A stretch of 11,963 nucleotides of DNA, taken from NCBI GenBank assembly GCA_001805205.1, contig MHER01000139.1, positions 1-11,963 of the forward strand, read 5' to 3'. The stretch is from Nitrospirae bacterium RIFCSPLOW2_12_42_9 (lineage in GTDB: Bacteria > Nitrospirota > 9FT-COMBO-42-15 > HDB-SIOI813). The notes beneath the pieces are model-generated. The model did not search any database, was not told where the DNA came from, and saw nothing but the letters and a program-made list of their open reading frames with translations. A program made the position numbers and the translations under genes. Shown in pieces: positions 1 through 8,504 of the stretch (positions are counted from its first letter, which is position 1; each line of letters begins with the position of its first letter).

Positions 1-292
1 GATATGCATGAATGGTTTGATTGTAAGAAATGGTGACAATCGCAAGCAATACTATAATGGCAATGGCGATTGGCAGGGATAAATTAAGTGCTGCAGTGCC
101 TGCAAGTATAAGTATAAGCAGAATTTCTTCGGTGGCATACGCAGTAGACGAAAGGGCATCTGAGGCGAAGATGGCAAGACCAACGGCCTTACCAATAGTC
201 TGATGCGGCATTTCCGCAGTATGCAGACGCGGTCCTAATAACAGTCCCTTTAGTGAAAAGGTTTTTCCCCCGGGAGTGCGAACATCAGGCAT
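1..292 (-). CDS. APC-superfamily permease, KimA-like, N-terminal fragment (runs off left edge)
   Basis: This is the first 97 codons of an inner-membrane transporter; the rest lies beyond position 1. The translation begins MPDVRTPGGKTFSLKGLLLG and then carries the segment FASDALSSTAYATEEIL (about residues 43-59). From family knowledge, that segment is typical of the first broken helix of APC-superfamily permeases related to KimA/YdaO (potassium uptake) and of similar putative amino-acid permeases. Hydrophobic stretches at about residues 35-68 and 74-90 look like the first two membrane helices. The ATG at 290-292 is the only start before an in-frame stop at 332-334. It has no Shine-Dalgarno site, but a promoter-like -10 lies 10 nt upstream. 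It follows glgB by 97 bp. The substrate (K+ or amino acid) cannot be decided from this fragment. Confidence 0.8.
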   Translation of the reverse strand, partial: MPDVRTPGGKTFSLKGLLLGPRLHTAEMPHQTIGKAVGLAIFASDALSSTAYATEEILLILILAGTAALNLSLPIAIAIIVLLAIVTISYNQTIHAY

Positions 293-302
293 AATCTTAC
301 AT

Positions 303-330
303 ACTATACTGGATCTTATGAAATTTTCAA
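303..330 (-). promoter_or_regulatory. putative promoter of the permease gene
   Basis: Read on the minus strand, TTGAAA (325-330) is followed after 16 bp by TATAGT (303-308), each matching five of six consensus bases. The expected transcription start is near 296-297, only about 4-5 nt before the ATG at 292. The transcript would be almost leaderless, which agrees with the absence of a ribosome-binding site. The call rests on pattern matching only. Confidence 0.45.
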
Positions 331-391
331 GCTATTCTGCATCTCACAGGAAGAGGATTTATAGTATCTTCCGCTTGCTCCCGAATTTCCT

Positions 392-2584
392 CTACCCCGG
401 CTTCAGGATCAGAACGCTCAGGCCTGGTAAAGTGAGTTCTATGGAGTATGGCCTCCCCTGCCAGGGTAAATCTACTGCCAGGACACCTCCTGAGTTACCC
501 ATGTTTCCGCCGCCATATATCTCAGAATCGCTGTTTATCAATTCCCGGTAAAAACCTGATCGTGGTACTCCAATCCTGTAAGGGAACCTCGGTACCGGGG
601 TAAAGTTGCAGACAAAGATCAGTATGTCATCGGGATTCCTACCTCTCCGCAAAAAGGACATTACGCTATTATCTGCATCATGGAAGTCTATCCATTCAAA
701 TCCAGTATATTCAAAATCTATCTCAAATAATGAAGGCTCTCTTCTGTAAACATGGTTAATATCTTTTACAAATCTCTGTAATTTCTGATGCGGCTCATAC
801 TGGAGCAGGTGCCAGTCAAGGCTCTGTGCACAATTCCATTCAACCCACTGACCTATCTCACCACCCATGAATAGGAGTTTTTTCCCGGGATGCCCGAACA
901 TGTAACCGTATAGCGCCCTCAGGTTTGCAAACCTCTGCCAGAAATCTCCGGGCATCTTGTCGAGCAATGCCCTCTTTCCATGAACCACCTCATCATGTGA
1001 AAGCGGGAGTATAAAGTTCTCATGGAATGCATAGAGGAGGGAAAATGTGAGACCTCCCTGGTGATATTTCCTGTGGACAGCCTCTTTGGATATGTATTCC
1101 AGTGTATCGTGCATCCAGCCCATATTCCATTTGAACCCAAAACCAAGACCTCCAAGATAAGTCGGCCTTGATACCATCGGCCATGCAGTAGACTCCTCTG
1201 CCACTGCCATTATCCCGGGAAAATATCCATAGAGTAATGCATTAAGCTCCTTAATAAAATCTATGGCCTCGAGGTTTTCCCGTCCTCCATACCTGTTTGG
1301 AAGCCACTCCCCCTCATTGCGTGAGTAATCCAGATAAAGCATTGATGCCACTGCATCCACCCTTATCCCGTCTATATGATATTTCTCAAACCAGAATACG
1401 GCATTGGAGATGAGAAAGTTCTTTACCTCGTTCCGGCCATAATTAAATATCAGCGTACCCCATTCCTTATGTTCTCCTACCCTCGGATCAAAGTGCTCGT
1501 AAAGAGCAGTACCATCAAACCATGCAAGGCCGTGTGCATCCTTGGGGAAATGCCCCGGCACCCAGTCGAGTATCACACCTATCCCATTCTGATGGCAATG
1601 ATCCACAAAGTACATAAAGTCTTCAGGGCTTCCGTAACGGCTTGTGGGTGCAAAATATCCGATAACCTGATAGCCCCATGAACCATCAAAGGGGTGTTCT
1701 GCCACTGGTAAAAGCTCTATATGGGTAAAGCCCATCTCCTTCACATAATCTACCAGTTCATGCGCCAACTCTCTGTATGTAAGAAATTTTTGGTCCTCCT
1801 CCGGTCTTCTTCGCCATGAGCCAAGGTGTACTTCATATATAGAGACAGGTTCATGGTGGAGATTCCTTCCGGGACGTTCATCTATCCATTTTGAATCACC
1901 CCATTGATAACGATCCACATCATGCACTATAGTGGCACTCTTTGGCCTCATCTCGAAAAAAAACCCATAAGGGTCGCTCTTTAATAAAATCAGGTCATCT
2001 GTTGTCTTTATCTCAAACTTATAGATCTCCCCTTCAGAGAGGCCCGGAATAAAGAGCTCCCATACACCCGAGCTCCCTAACACCCTCATCGGATGTCTCC
2101 TTCCGTCCCATCCATTGAAATTTCCAATAACACTCACACGCCTGGCATTTGGCGCCCAGACTGCAAAATAAACTCCATTTATCCCATCCACAGTCATTAT
2201 ATGCGACCCTAATCTCCTGTAAACGAAATGGTTCTTACCTTCAGAGAAAAGGTGAAGGTCGTAATTACTCAATATTGGCAAAAAAGAGTATGGATCAAAG
2301 GCATCCCTGATATTTCCAGAGTGATCAACTATTCTTAACCTGTATTTGAATACCTTCTCCCTCTCTTCTATTGCTATCTCATACAATCCTTCGGCATGAA
2401 TCCTTTCCATTGGATAAGATATATTTTCTCTTTCATTATCAACCACAGAGATTGTGCGGGCCTCAGGTATAAAGGCCCTGACTGTAATCATCATCCTGCC
2501 ATGCCGTTCTACAGGGTGCATCCCAAGATACGAGAAAGGGTCATGGTGATTACCATGTATTATATATTCCATATCTTTATTCAT
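392..2584 (-). CDS. glgB: 1,4-alpha-glucan (glycogen) branching enzyme
   Basis: GlgB is a cytoplasmic GH13 enzyme that cuts alpha-1,4-glucan chains and re-attaches the oligosaccharide through alpha-1,6 bonds during glycogen synthesis. The 730-residue product is full length for the bacterial family. Residues 1-115 form an N-terminal beta domain beginning [20 protein letters not shown]; residues 130-220 are a CBM48 domain with [18 protein letters not shown]. The (beta/alpha)8 catalytic domain spans about 245-610, and a C-terminal beta domain follows. Predicted catalytic residues are the nucleophile D410 ([10 protein letters not shown]), acid/base E463 (AVAEEST) and transition-state stabiliser D531 ([12 protein letters not shown]). 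Their spacing (53 and 121 residues) is that of E. coli GlgB. The ATG is preceded by GGAGG at 2595-2599. The gene starts 27 bp after the zinc-ribbon/RDD gene and is probably co-transcribed with it; no other glycogen gene is in the window. Confidence 0.97.
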   Translation of the reverse strand: MNKDMEYIIHGNHHDPFSYLGMHPVERHGRMMITVRAFIPEARTISVVDNERENISYPMERIHAEGLYEIAIEEREKVFKYRLRIVDHSGNIRDAFDPYSFLPILSNYDLHLFSEGKNHFVYRRLGSHIMTVDGINGVYFAVWAPNARRVSVIGNFNGWDGRRHPMRVLGSSGVWELFIPGLSEGEIYKFEIKTTDDLILLKSDPYGFFFEMRPKSATIVHDVDRYQWGDSKWIDERPGRNLHHEPVSIYEVHLGSWRRRPEEDQKFLTYRELAHELVDYVKEMGFTHIELLPVAEHPFDGSWGYQVIGYFAPTSRYGSPEDFMYFVDHCHQNGIGVILDWVPGHFPKDAHGLAWFDGTALYEHFDPRVGEHKEWGTLIFNYGRNEVKNFLISNAVFWFEKYHIDGIRVDAVASMLYLDYSRNEGEWLPNRYGGRENLEAIDFIKELNALLYGYFPGIMAVAEESTAWPMVSRPTYLGGLGFGFKWNMGWMHDTLEYISKEAVHRKYHQGGLTFSLLYAFHENFILPLSHDEVVHGKRALLDKMPGDFWQRFANLRALYGYMFGHPGKKLLFMGGEIGQWVEWNCAQSLDWHLLQYEPHQKLQRFVKDINHVYRREPSLFEIDFEYTGFEWIDFHDADNSVMSFLRRGRNPDDILIFVCNFTPVPRFPYRIGVPRSGFYRELINSDSEIYGGGNMGNSGGVLAVDLPWQGRPYSIELTLPGLSVLILKPG

Positions 2585-2611
2585 ACATTTGTTTCCTCCA
2601 TTAACAACCCA

Positions 2612-3148
2612 CTACTCTATCTTTATTACACAGGTACCTGCAATGAGATCATGGAGCCCGCGCTTATTCCTGTCCACTGCTATCATAACAAATCCGAGAC
2701 CTGCTAACAAAAAGGATATAAAATATCCTATATATCTTAGAAATGCCCTTCCGTAGCTAATCGGCTCACCTGAAAACCTGACGACTTTTAACCTTAGTAA
2801 CCTCTTCCCGGGTGTCTGTCCGTCCCATCCGGTAAAGAGTGTAAAGTAAAACGGCCCGAAGAATATGCCAATAAAAAATCCGAAGATAGTAGCTATCTGC
2901 TCCACATCCTCAGCAGGGATGTCTCTTGTCAGTCCACCAAGCCCTGTTGCAAGTCCTGCAACAAACGCAAGAAATGCCGTTGCAAAAAATATTATTATAT
3001 TGTCTATGCCAAAGGCCACACACCTTATCCAGAAGCCACCCTTAGCCACTGCATGAATATCAACAACATCCCCTGATTCCAAATTCGCCTCACACTTAGG
3101 ACAGGTCTCAAAATCAAAGCTCGTATAACCACATCTGGGGCAACGCAT
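2612..3148 (-). CDS. zinc-ribbon plus RDD-domain inner-membrane protein
   Basis: This 178-residue membrane protein has two parts. Residues 1-22 hold two CxxC knuckles (C3/C6 and C16/C19), a cytoplasmic zinc-ribbon of the kind often seen on bacterial membrane proteins. Residues 38-178 are an RDD domain with R42 and D49 in the first helix, the signature GWDGQTPGKRLLRLKVV at 107-123, and DRNKRGLHDLIAGT near the end. Three hydrophobic segments lie at about 43-70, 86-106 and 138-158. RDD proteins have mostly unknown function; some have been linked to ion or proton exchange. The start at 3148 is fixed by the CxxC motif and by an in-frame stop at 3164-3166. No Shine-Dalgarno site is visible. It heads a likely unit with glgB (27-bp gap), but a functional link to glycogen is not established. 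Confidence 0.88.
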   Translation of the reverse strand: MRCPRCGYTSFDFETCPKCEANLESGDVVDIHAVAKGGFWIRCVAFGIDNIIIFFATAFLAFVAGLATGLGGLTRDIPAEDVEQIATIFGFFIGIFFGPFYFTLFTGWDGQTPGKRLLRLKVVRFSGEPISYGRAFLRYIGYFISFLLAGLGFVMIAVDRNKRGLHDLIAGTCVIKIE

Positions 3149-3160
3149 ATTTTGGGTAGT

Positions 3161-3189
3161 ATTCTACATCAAGCAATAAAGAATGGGAA
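3161..3189 (-). promoter_or_regulatory. weak putative promoter of the RDD-glgB unit
   Basis: On the minus strand, TTCCCA (3184-3189; four of six consensus bases) is followed after 17 bp by TAGAAT (3161-3166; five of six). The predicted start near 3154-3155 lies about 6 nt before the ATG at 3148, giving a nearly leaderless mRNA for a gene without a Shine-Dalgarno site. The -35 is poor, so this is tentative. Confidence 0.3.
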
Positions 3190-3217
3190 GCGATTTTTAA
3201 GAAGGAAAAGGATATTG

Positions 3218-3263
3218 GGGTCAGGTCTTGCATTTTGACATGTCAAAATGCAAGACCTGACCC
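3218..3263. repeat. perfect 46-bp palindrome between glnA and the RDD gene
   Basis: The arm at 3218-3240 (beginning GGGTCAGGTCTTGCATTT) is the exact reverse complement of the arm at 3241-3263, with no central spacer. In RNA the innermost bases must form the loop, leaving a stem of about 20 bp. No T-run follows on either strand, so it does not look like an intrinsic terminator, though it could protect the glnA mRNA 3' end. From memory, GGGGTCAGGTCTTGCATTTTG-type sequences recur in several environmental bacterial genomes near REP-associated IS200-like transposases; I could not check this. No transposase is present here. It is probably a dispersed REP-like or MITE-like element. Confidence 0.85.
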
Positions 3264-3282
3264 TCTATACTACGATACTACA

Positions 3283-4695
3283 TTAAATATCAAAATAGAG
3301 GTTGAATTCATAAGGATGGGGCCTTAACCTTATGGCATCCACCTCTTTTGCCCTCTTATAATTAATCCATGTCTCGATTACATCCTCTGTAAACACCCCG
3401 CCTTTTAACAGAAAATCTTTATCATTTTCCAGATGGGAAAGTGCCTCGTCGAGTGAACCCGGTAATGACGGTATCTCTGTCAGTTCCTCCGGTTTCATGT
3501 CATAGATGTCCTTATCAAGCGGTGCACCCGGGTCTATCTTGTTCTCTACGCCATCCAGCCCTGCCATCAACATTGCTGAAAATGCCAGGTAGGGATTACA
3601 CGAGGCATCAGGGAACCTTACCTCTATCCTCTTGGCCTTTGGACTTGCCGAGTACATAGGGATTCTTACTGAAGCGCTCCTGTTTCTGCTTGAGTAAGCA
3701 AGATTCACAGGGGCCTCAAAACCAGGCACCAACCTTCTGTAAGAGTTAGTGGTTGGAGATGTGAGGGCAGCAAGTGCATGTGCATGTTTGAGTATGCCTC
3801 CGATATAATAGAGGGCAGTCTGGCTGACACCTGCATATTCATTACCTGCAAAAAGCGGCTTCCCATTTTTCCAGAGGCTCTGGTGTGTATGCATGCCGGA
3901 CCCGTTATCCCCGAAGAGGGGTTTAGGCATGAACGTAGCTGTCTTATTATGCATGCGGGCCACCATCTTTACTACGTATTTGTATATAAGCAGCTTATCA
4001 GCAACACGTGTCAGTGAATCAAACTTCATATCAATCTCATTCTGGCCCGCGGTTGCCACCTCATGATGCTGGGCCTCGATCTCGATGCCGCATTTCTGCA
4101 TTGCAAGCACCATCTCTGACCTGAGGTCCTGCATCGTATCCATTGGCGGTACAGGAAAGTATCCTTCCTTATAACGCGGCTTATAGCCCAGATTTGGATT
4201 TTCCATCCTCCCTGTATTCCACTGCCCCTCTGCTGAATCTACAAAATAGTAACCGCAGTGCTCATTCTGCTCATACCGGATATCATCAAACACAAAGAAC
4301 TCTGCCTCAGGTCCCATGTAGCAGGTATCAGCTATCCTTGTGGATTTTAGATATGCCTCTGCCTTCTGCGCAACATAACGCGGGTCTCTGCTATAGTGTT
4401 CCCTTGTTATAGGGTCCTGTATATTACAGATCATGGTAAGAGTAGGATGTTCAGAGAATGGATCCATCAATGCTGTATCAGGATCAGGTATTACCAGCAT
4501 ATCACTGTGATGGATAGCCTGCCATCCACGGATGCTCGAACCATCAAACCCGAATCCGTCTTCAAATGATGAAACTTCTAAGGCGCTGATTGGAACAGAA
4601 AAGTGCTGCCACAGACCAGGAAAATCCATAAACCTTAAATCTACCATTACTGCCTTGTTTTTCTTAGCAAACTCTAATACCTCACGCGATGTCAT
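3283..4695 (-). CDS. glnA: type I glutamine synthetase
   Basis: Glutamine synthetase makes glutamine from glutamate, ammonium and ATP, and is the central step of ammonium assimilation; the family forms cytoplasmic dodecamers. The 470 residues are full length. Visible signatures are [12 protein letters not shown] (about 48-59), [10 protein letters not shown] (about 128-137), the ATP-site stretch [16 protein letters not shown] (258-273), the flap glutamate E327 in [23 protein letters not shown], and the C-terminal [12 protein letters not shown]398 in [11 protein letters not shown] matches the adenylylated tyrosine of E. coli GlnA (Y397), so this is a I-beta type enzyme probably controlled by GlnE. 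GlnE is not in the window. The ATG at 4695 has a strong site (AGGAGGT about 7 nt upstream). It starts 44 bp after nadE and is the last gene of the nitrogen cluster; the long palindrome lies just downstream. Confidence 0.98.
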   Translation of the reverse strand: MTSREVLEFAKKNKAVMVDLRFMDFPGLWQHFSVPISALEVSSFEDGFGFDGSSIRGWQAIHHSDMLVIPDPDTALMDPFSEHPTLTMICNIQDPITREHYSRDPRYVAQKAEAYLKSTRIADTCYMGPEAEFFVFDDIRYEQNEHCGYYFVDSAEGQWNTGRMENPNLGYKPRYKEGYFPVPPMDTMQDLRSEMVLAMQKCGIEIEAQHHEVATAGQNEIDMKFDSLTRVADKLLIYKYVVKMVARMHNKTATFMPKPLFGDNGSGMHTHQSLWKNGKPLFAGNEYAGVSQTALYYIGGILKHAHALAALTSPTTNSYRRLVPGFEAPVNLAYSSRNRSASVRIPMYSASPKAKRIEVRFPDASCNPYLAFSAMLMAGLDGVENKIDPGAPLDKDIYDMKPEELTEIPSLPGSLDEALSHLENDKDFLLKGGVFTEDVIETWINYKRAKEVDAIRLRPHPYEFNLYFDI

Positions 4696-4739
4696 CTTCT
4701 GCTTACCTCCTTTTCTGATTAAGGGTTAATATATTTTCA

Positions 4740-6482
4740 CTATAATCTATATTTATTCGTTATAGGGACCCTCCAGTCTTTCCCGAATGCCCTTGGTGTT
4801 ATCTTAATGCCGGGCGGGGCCTGCCTTCGCTTATACTCGCTCTTGTCCACCATAGATATAACCTTTGCCACAGTATCCTCCTTATATCCCATTGCCACGA
4901 TCTCTTTAAAAGACCTGTCCTCCTCAACATATGCATAAAGGATGGGGTCCAAAATCTCATATACAGGAAGTGTATCTGAGTCCTTCTGCCCTGGACGAAG
5001 CTCTGCAGTCGGTTCCTTTGTAATTACCCTGTTGGGTATAGGTGAATTTCCATATTTATATGCCGTATTCCTGTATCGGGTAAGCTCATATACGAGGGTC
5101 TTTGGCACATCTTTTATAACTGCAAACCCTCCGGCCATATCGCCGTAAAGGGTGGCATATCCAACACTCATCTCACTCTTGTTCCCTGTGGTAAGCACAA
5201 GCCAGCCAAATTTATTGGATAAGGCCATTATTATATTTCCCCTGATCCTTGCCTGTATATTTTCCTCTGTTACATCAGCCTTTTTCCCGCTGAACTTCTC
5301 TGATAGAGTTGACAGATAGGATTTGAATATATCGTGAATAGGAATTGTGAGAAACCTTATACCCAGGCTATTTACCAACTTATGAACATCCTCTCTGCTA
5401 TCCGGCATTGTGTACCCGGATGGCATGAACACACCTGTTACATTATCTTTTCCAAGGGCGTCAACAGCGATAACTGCAACAAGGGCTGAGTCAATCCCAC
5501 CGCTCAGTCCTATAACAACATTTTTAAACCCATTTTTTCTGATATAATCCCTTGTACCGAGCAGGAGCGCCTGATATATCTCACCCACTCTATCAAGAGG
5601 TTCAATAACACGATGTGTAAGTTGCGGCCTCTTCTTTCCTGTTTTTGCTTTAGACACCTCGGTAACGGAAACCCTGGATATTGCCTCTGCAGAAAACATC
5701 CTTGCCCTTCTCCTCGGATCATGAAGTCTCGCCAGCTCTACCATTCTTAAGTCTATATCAGCCACAACAAGGTCTTCTTCAAACTGCCTGCCCCGGGCCA
5801 TTAACTCACCCTTTGGATTAAACAACATGCTATGGCCGTCAAATACAAGCTCATCCTGGCCTCCAACCATGTTAGTGTAAGCAATATATACAGCATTGTC
5901 AGAGGCACGTGTTGATACCATACGCTCCCTGAACTGCCACTTACCTGCATGATAGGGAGATGAATTTATATTGATAATGAGCTGGGCACCTGCCAGGGTC
6001 TGATTCATGCACGGCCCTTCAGGATACCATATATCTTCACAGATATTGATCCCTACAGGAATTCCCAAAATCGTGAAGATGGGGCAGTCTGTCCCGCTCT
6101 TAAAATACCGCTTCTCATCAAAGACGCCATAATTAGGGAGATAGTTTTTATGATAAATACCTTTTATCTCACCTTTACTTATCACTGCTGCGGCATTATA
6201 GATATCATCGCTCTTATCTATAAAGCCAACTACAACAACGATATCAAGACCGGCTGTCTTCTTTGCTATCCGCTTAAGGGAGTTATAGTTGTCTTCAACA
6301 AACTTTGGTTTTAATAGCAGGTCTTCAGGGGGATAACCTGATATTGCAAGCTCCGGAAAAGATATCAGATCAACCCCCTGTTTCCCTGCATCCTCTATAA
6401 AGCGGACTATCCTTTTTACATTCCCTTCAAAGTCACCAACACTCGCATTTATCTGTGCCAAACCGATACGGATAGTGCTCAT
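4740..6482 (-). CDS. nadE: glutamine-dependent NAD+ synthetase
   Basis: NadE performs the last step of NAD+ synthesis, amidating nicotinic acid adenine dinucleotide with ATP, using ammonia released from glutamine by its own nitrilase-type domain. With the start at 6482 the protein has 580 residues. The N-terminal glutaminase domain (about 1-265) has the expected triad E44 (FPELAISGYPPED), K112 (HKNYLPNYGVFDE) and C148 (NICEDIWYP). The C-terminal synthetase domain (about 285-580) has the ATP loop SGGIDS at 327-332, then TTGNKSEMSVGYATLYGD and a typical end, KDWRVPITNKYR. An in-frame ATG at 6509 would add nine residues, but the G-rich SD region (6492-6502) lies between the two ATGs and homologues begin near MSTIRIGLAQIN, so 6482 is preferred. 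It sits between glnK and glnA, which suggests P-II-linked control of NAD+ synthesis. Confidence 0.96.
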   Translation of the reverse strand: MSTIRIGLAQINASVGDFEGNVKRIVRFIEDAGKQGVDLISFPELAISGYPPEDLLLKPKFVEDNYNSLKRIAKKTAGLDIVVVVGFIDKSDDIYNAAAVISKGEIKGIYHKNYLPNYGVFDEKRYFKSGTDCPIFTILGIPVGINICEDIWYPEGPCMNQTLAGAQLIININSSPYHAGKWQFRERMVSTRASDNAVYIAYTNMVGGQDELVFDGHSMLFNPKGELMARGRQFEEDLVVADIDLRMVELARLHDPRRRARMFSAEAISRVSVTEVSKAKTGKKRPQLTHRVIEPLDRVGEIYQALLLGTRDYIRKNGFKNVVIGLSGGIDSALVAVIAVDALGKDNVTGVFMPSGYTMPDSREDVHKLVNSLGIRFLTIPIHDIFKSYLSTLSEKFSGKKADVTEENIQARIRGNIIMALSNKFGWLVLTTGNKSEMSVGYATLYGDMAGGFAVIKDVPKTLVYELTRYRNTAYKYGNSPIPNRVITKEPTAELRPGQKDSDTLPVYEILDPILYAYVEEDRSFKEIVAMGYKEDTVAKVISMVDKSEYKRRQAPPGIKITPRAFGKDWRVPITNKYRL

Positions 6483-6493
6483 ATATATATTCC

Positions 6494-6533
6494 CCCCTCC
6501 CCATATCAATTCTATATATTATGGGAAGAGGGG
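6494..6533 (-). promoter_or_regulatory. hairpin that could mask the nadE ribosome-binding site
   Basis: In the glnK-nadE gap, the minus-strand RNA has a 5' arm (CCCCTC at 6528-6533, bulge of two U, CCCAUA at 6520-6525) that pairs with UAUGGGGAGGGG (6494-6505), closing a 14-nt loop. That is 12 pairs, 7 of them G-C. The 3' arm is the G-rich stretch upstream of the nadE ATG and contains its only GGAGG (6496-6500). The 5' arm begins about 14 nt after the glnK stop codon, so ribosomes finishing glnK could disturb it. A second CCCCCTC tract right after the glnK stop (6540-6546) is an alternative partner. No U-run follows, so it is not a standard terminator. Confidence 0.55.
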
Positions 6534-6546
6534 ATTAGAGAGGGGG

Positions 6547-6900
<354 letters not shown>

Positions 6901-6968
6901 TTAATATAATCTACACAAGAATTTTCCAAAACAAAGTAACAAATGTGTAATAAAATGTAAAGATATTT

Positions 6969-8450
6969 TTATCCTAAGCCTCGTGTGGTTGTAGTCCCAA
7001 CAAAATCCGGGTATGCCTGTAACCCATGTTCGCCAATATCAAGGCCTTCGCGTTCTTCTTCTTCAGCCACCCTCAAGCCCATTACAGCCTTTATAATAAG
7101 CCAGAAAATAACACTGACTATTACTGCGTACACACCAACCACTACAACGCCTTTAATCTGCGCAATCAACTGCGCTGCCCCTCCACCGTAAAATAATCCC
7201 TTGATACCGCCGATATCTGCAGCAAATAGTCCAAGAGATAAGGTGCCCCATACTCCATTGACAAGATGTACAGAAAGAGCCCCCACAGGGTCATCTACCC
7301 TTATCTTATCAAAGAAGAGAACCGCATAGACTACAAGGAGACCGGCAACTACTCCTATAATAAATGACCCGCCCGGGGTTACCCAGTTGCACGGGGCTGT
7401 GATTGCCACAAGCCCTGCAAGGATTCCATTTATAACCATACTCAAATCCGGCTTACCAAGGGTAATAAAAGAGGCAAAGGTCGCTGCAACTCCTCCAACA
7501 GCGCCTGCCATACAGGTATTTATAGTTACCCTGGCAATGGCATCAGCGTCAGCCGCCATCGTGCTTCCTGGATTAAAACCAAACCAGCCGAACCAGAGGA
7601 CAAACATGCCCAGAGTAGCCATACTCATGTTATGGCCAGGGATAGCATTAACTTTACCATCCCGTGTATACTTTCCTATCCTCGGCCCAAGTATAATAGC
7701 CCCCATTAATGCAGCCCACCCACCTACACTGTGGACAACTGTGGAGCCTGCAAAATCGAGAAATGGTGTCTTCATAGTCGCAAGCCATCCACCACCCCAT
7801 ATCCAATGGCCCACAACCGGATAAATAAAAATAGCCATTACAGCAGAAAATACAAAGAATGAAAAATACTTAATCCTTTCTGCAACAGCACCGGAGACGA
7901 TCGTTGCCGCAGTCCCGGCAAAGACCAATTGGAAGATAAATTTGGCAAAGAGCGGCACACCGGTCCAGCTCAATGAGGCAAATATCCCTGAATATGCATC
8001 ACCTGTTGCAGGGCTGTTATCTGCACCGGCCAGGAACCAACCTGCGGTTCCAAAGAATGAATTACCATCTGCAAACATAAGCCCAAAACCTATTGCCCAG
8101 TAAAAGACAACAGTAACACAGAAGACTATGACATTCTTTGAAAGTATATTTACCGTATTCTTTGAACGGCATAAGCCGGACTCTACTGTAGCAAATCCAA
8201 GGTTCATAAAGAACACCAAAAATGCCGTAATAAGAACCCAGACCGTATCTGCAGCAATCTTTGCATCCCAGCCCGGTGCCGCAGCGGCCTCAGCAGGTGC
8301 TGCTTCAGCAAGTGCAGGGGCAGCCTGCTCAGCCCCCTGCTCTATAGATGCTCCACCTGGCGGTGCAGAAGGCTCTTCAGCCATAACCCATGCAGATGAC
8401 AAGATAAGTATCGTGCATACCGCCAATATAAGTTTTAAAAATCTTTCCAT
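6969..8450 (-). CDS. amtB: ammonium transporter (Amt family)
   Basis: This inner-membrane protein carries ammonium into the cell and is closed by unmodified GlnK. The 493-residue precursor starts with a signal-like segment, MERFLKLILAVCTILILSSAWVMA (1-24). An Ala/Pro/Glu-rich stretch follows at 25-60, presumably periplasmic and unusually long. About eleven hydrophobic helices start near residue 68. The twin pore histidines are H240 (VVHSVGGWAALMG) and H395 (LSVHLVNGVWG). Other family marks are ATVESGLCRSKN (87-98), AGTAATIVSGAVAER, and FGWFGFNPGS (287-296). The cytoplasmic tail VAEEEEREGLDIGEHGLQAYPDF resembles tails of GlnK-gated transporters. The ATG has AAGGAGGG about 8 nt upstream. It is 54 bp after the outer-membrane gene and 83 bp before glnK. 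Confidence 0.97.
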   Translation of the reverse strand: MERFLKLILAVCTILILSSAWVMAEEPSAPPGGASIEQGAEQAAPALAEAAPAEAAAAPGWDAKIAADTVWVLITAFLVFFMNLGFATVESGLCRSKNTVNILSKNVIVFCVTVVFYWAIGFGLMFADGNSFFGTAGWFLAGADNSPATGDAYSGIFASLSWTGVPLFAKFIFQLVFAGTAATIVSGAVAERIKYFSFFVFSAVMAIFIYPVVGHWIWGGGWLATMKTPFLDFAGSTVVHSVGGWAALMGAIILGPRIGKYTRDGKVNAIPGHNMSMATLGMFVLWFGWFGFNPGSTMAADADAIARVTINTCMAGAVGGVAATFASFITLGKPDLSMVINGILAGLVAITAPCNWVTPGGSFIIGVVAGLLVVYAVLFFDKIRVDDPVGALSVHLVNGVWGTLSLGLFAADIGGIKGLFYGGGAAQLIAQIKGVVVVGVYAVIVSVIFWLIIKAVMGLRVAEEEEREGLDIGEHGLQAYPDFVGTTTTRGLG

Positions 8451-8504
8451 CTCAAAATCCCTCCTTGTTCTCCAAAATTTTCAGACTACTCCATCCAAAA
8501 CTCA

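Noticed and set aside
3218..3263. Reading the palindrome as a rho-independent terminator for glnA
   Set aside because: No T-run follows the stem on either strand, so intrinsic termination is not supported.
6483..6509. Upstream ATG of nadE at 6507-6509
   Set aside because: The extra nine residues encode the G-rich SD region itself, no SD precedes this ATG, and family members begin near MSTIRIGLAQ.
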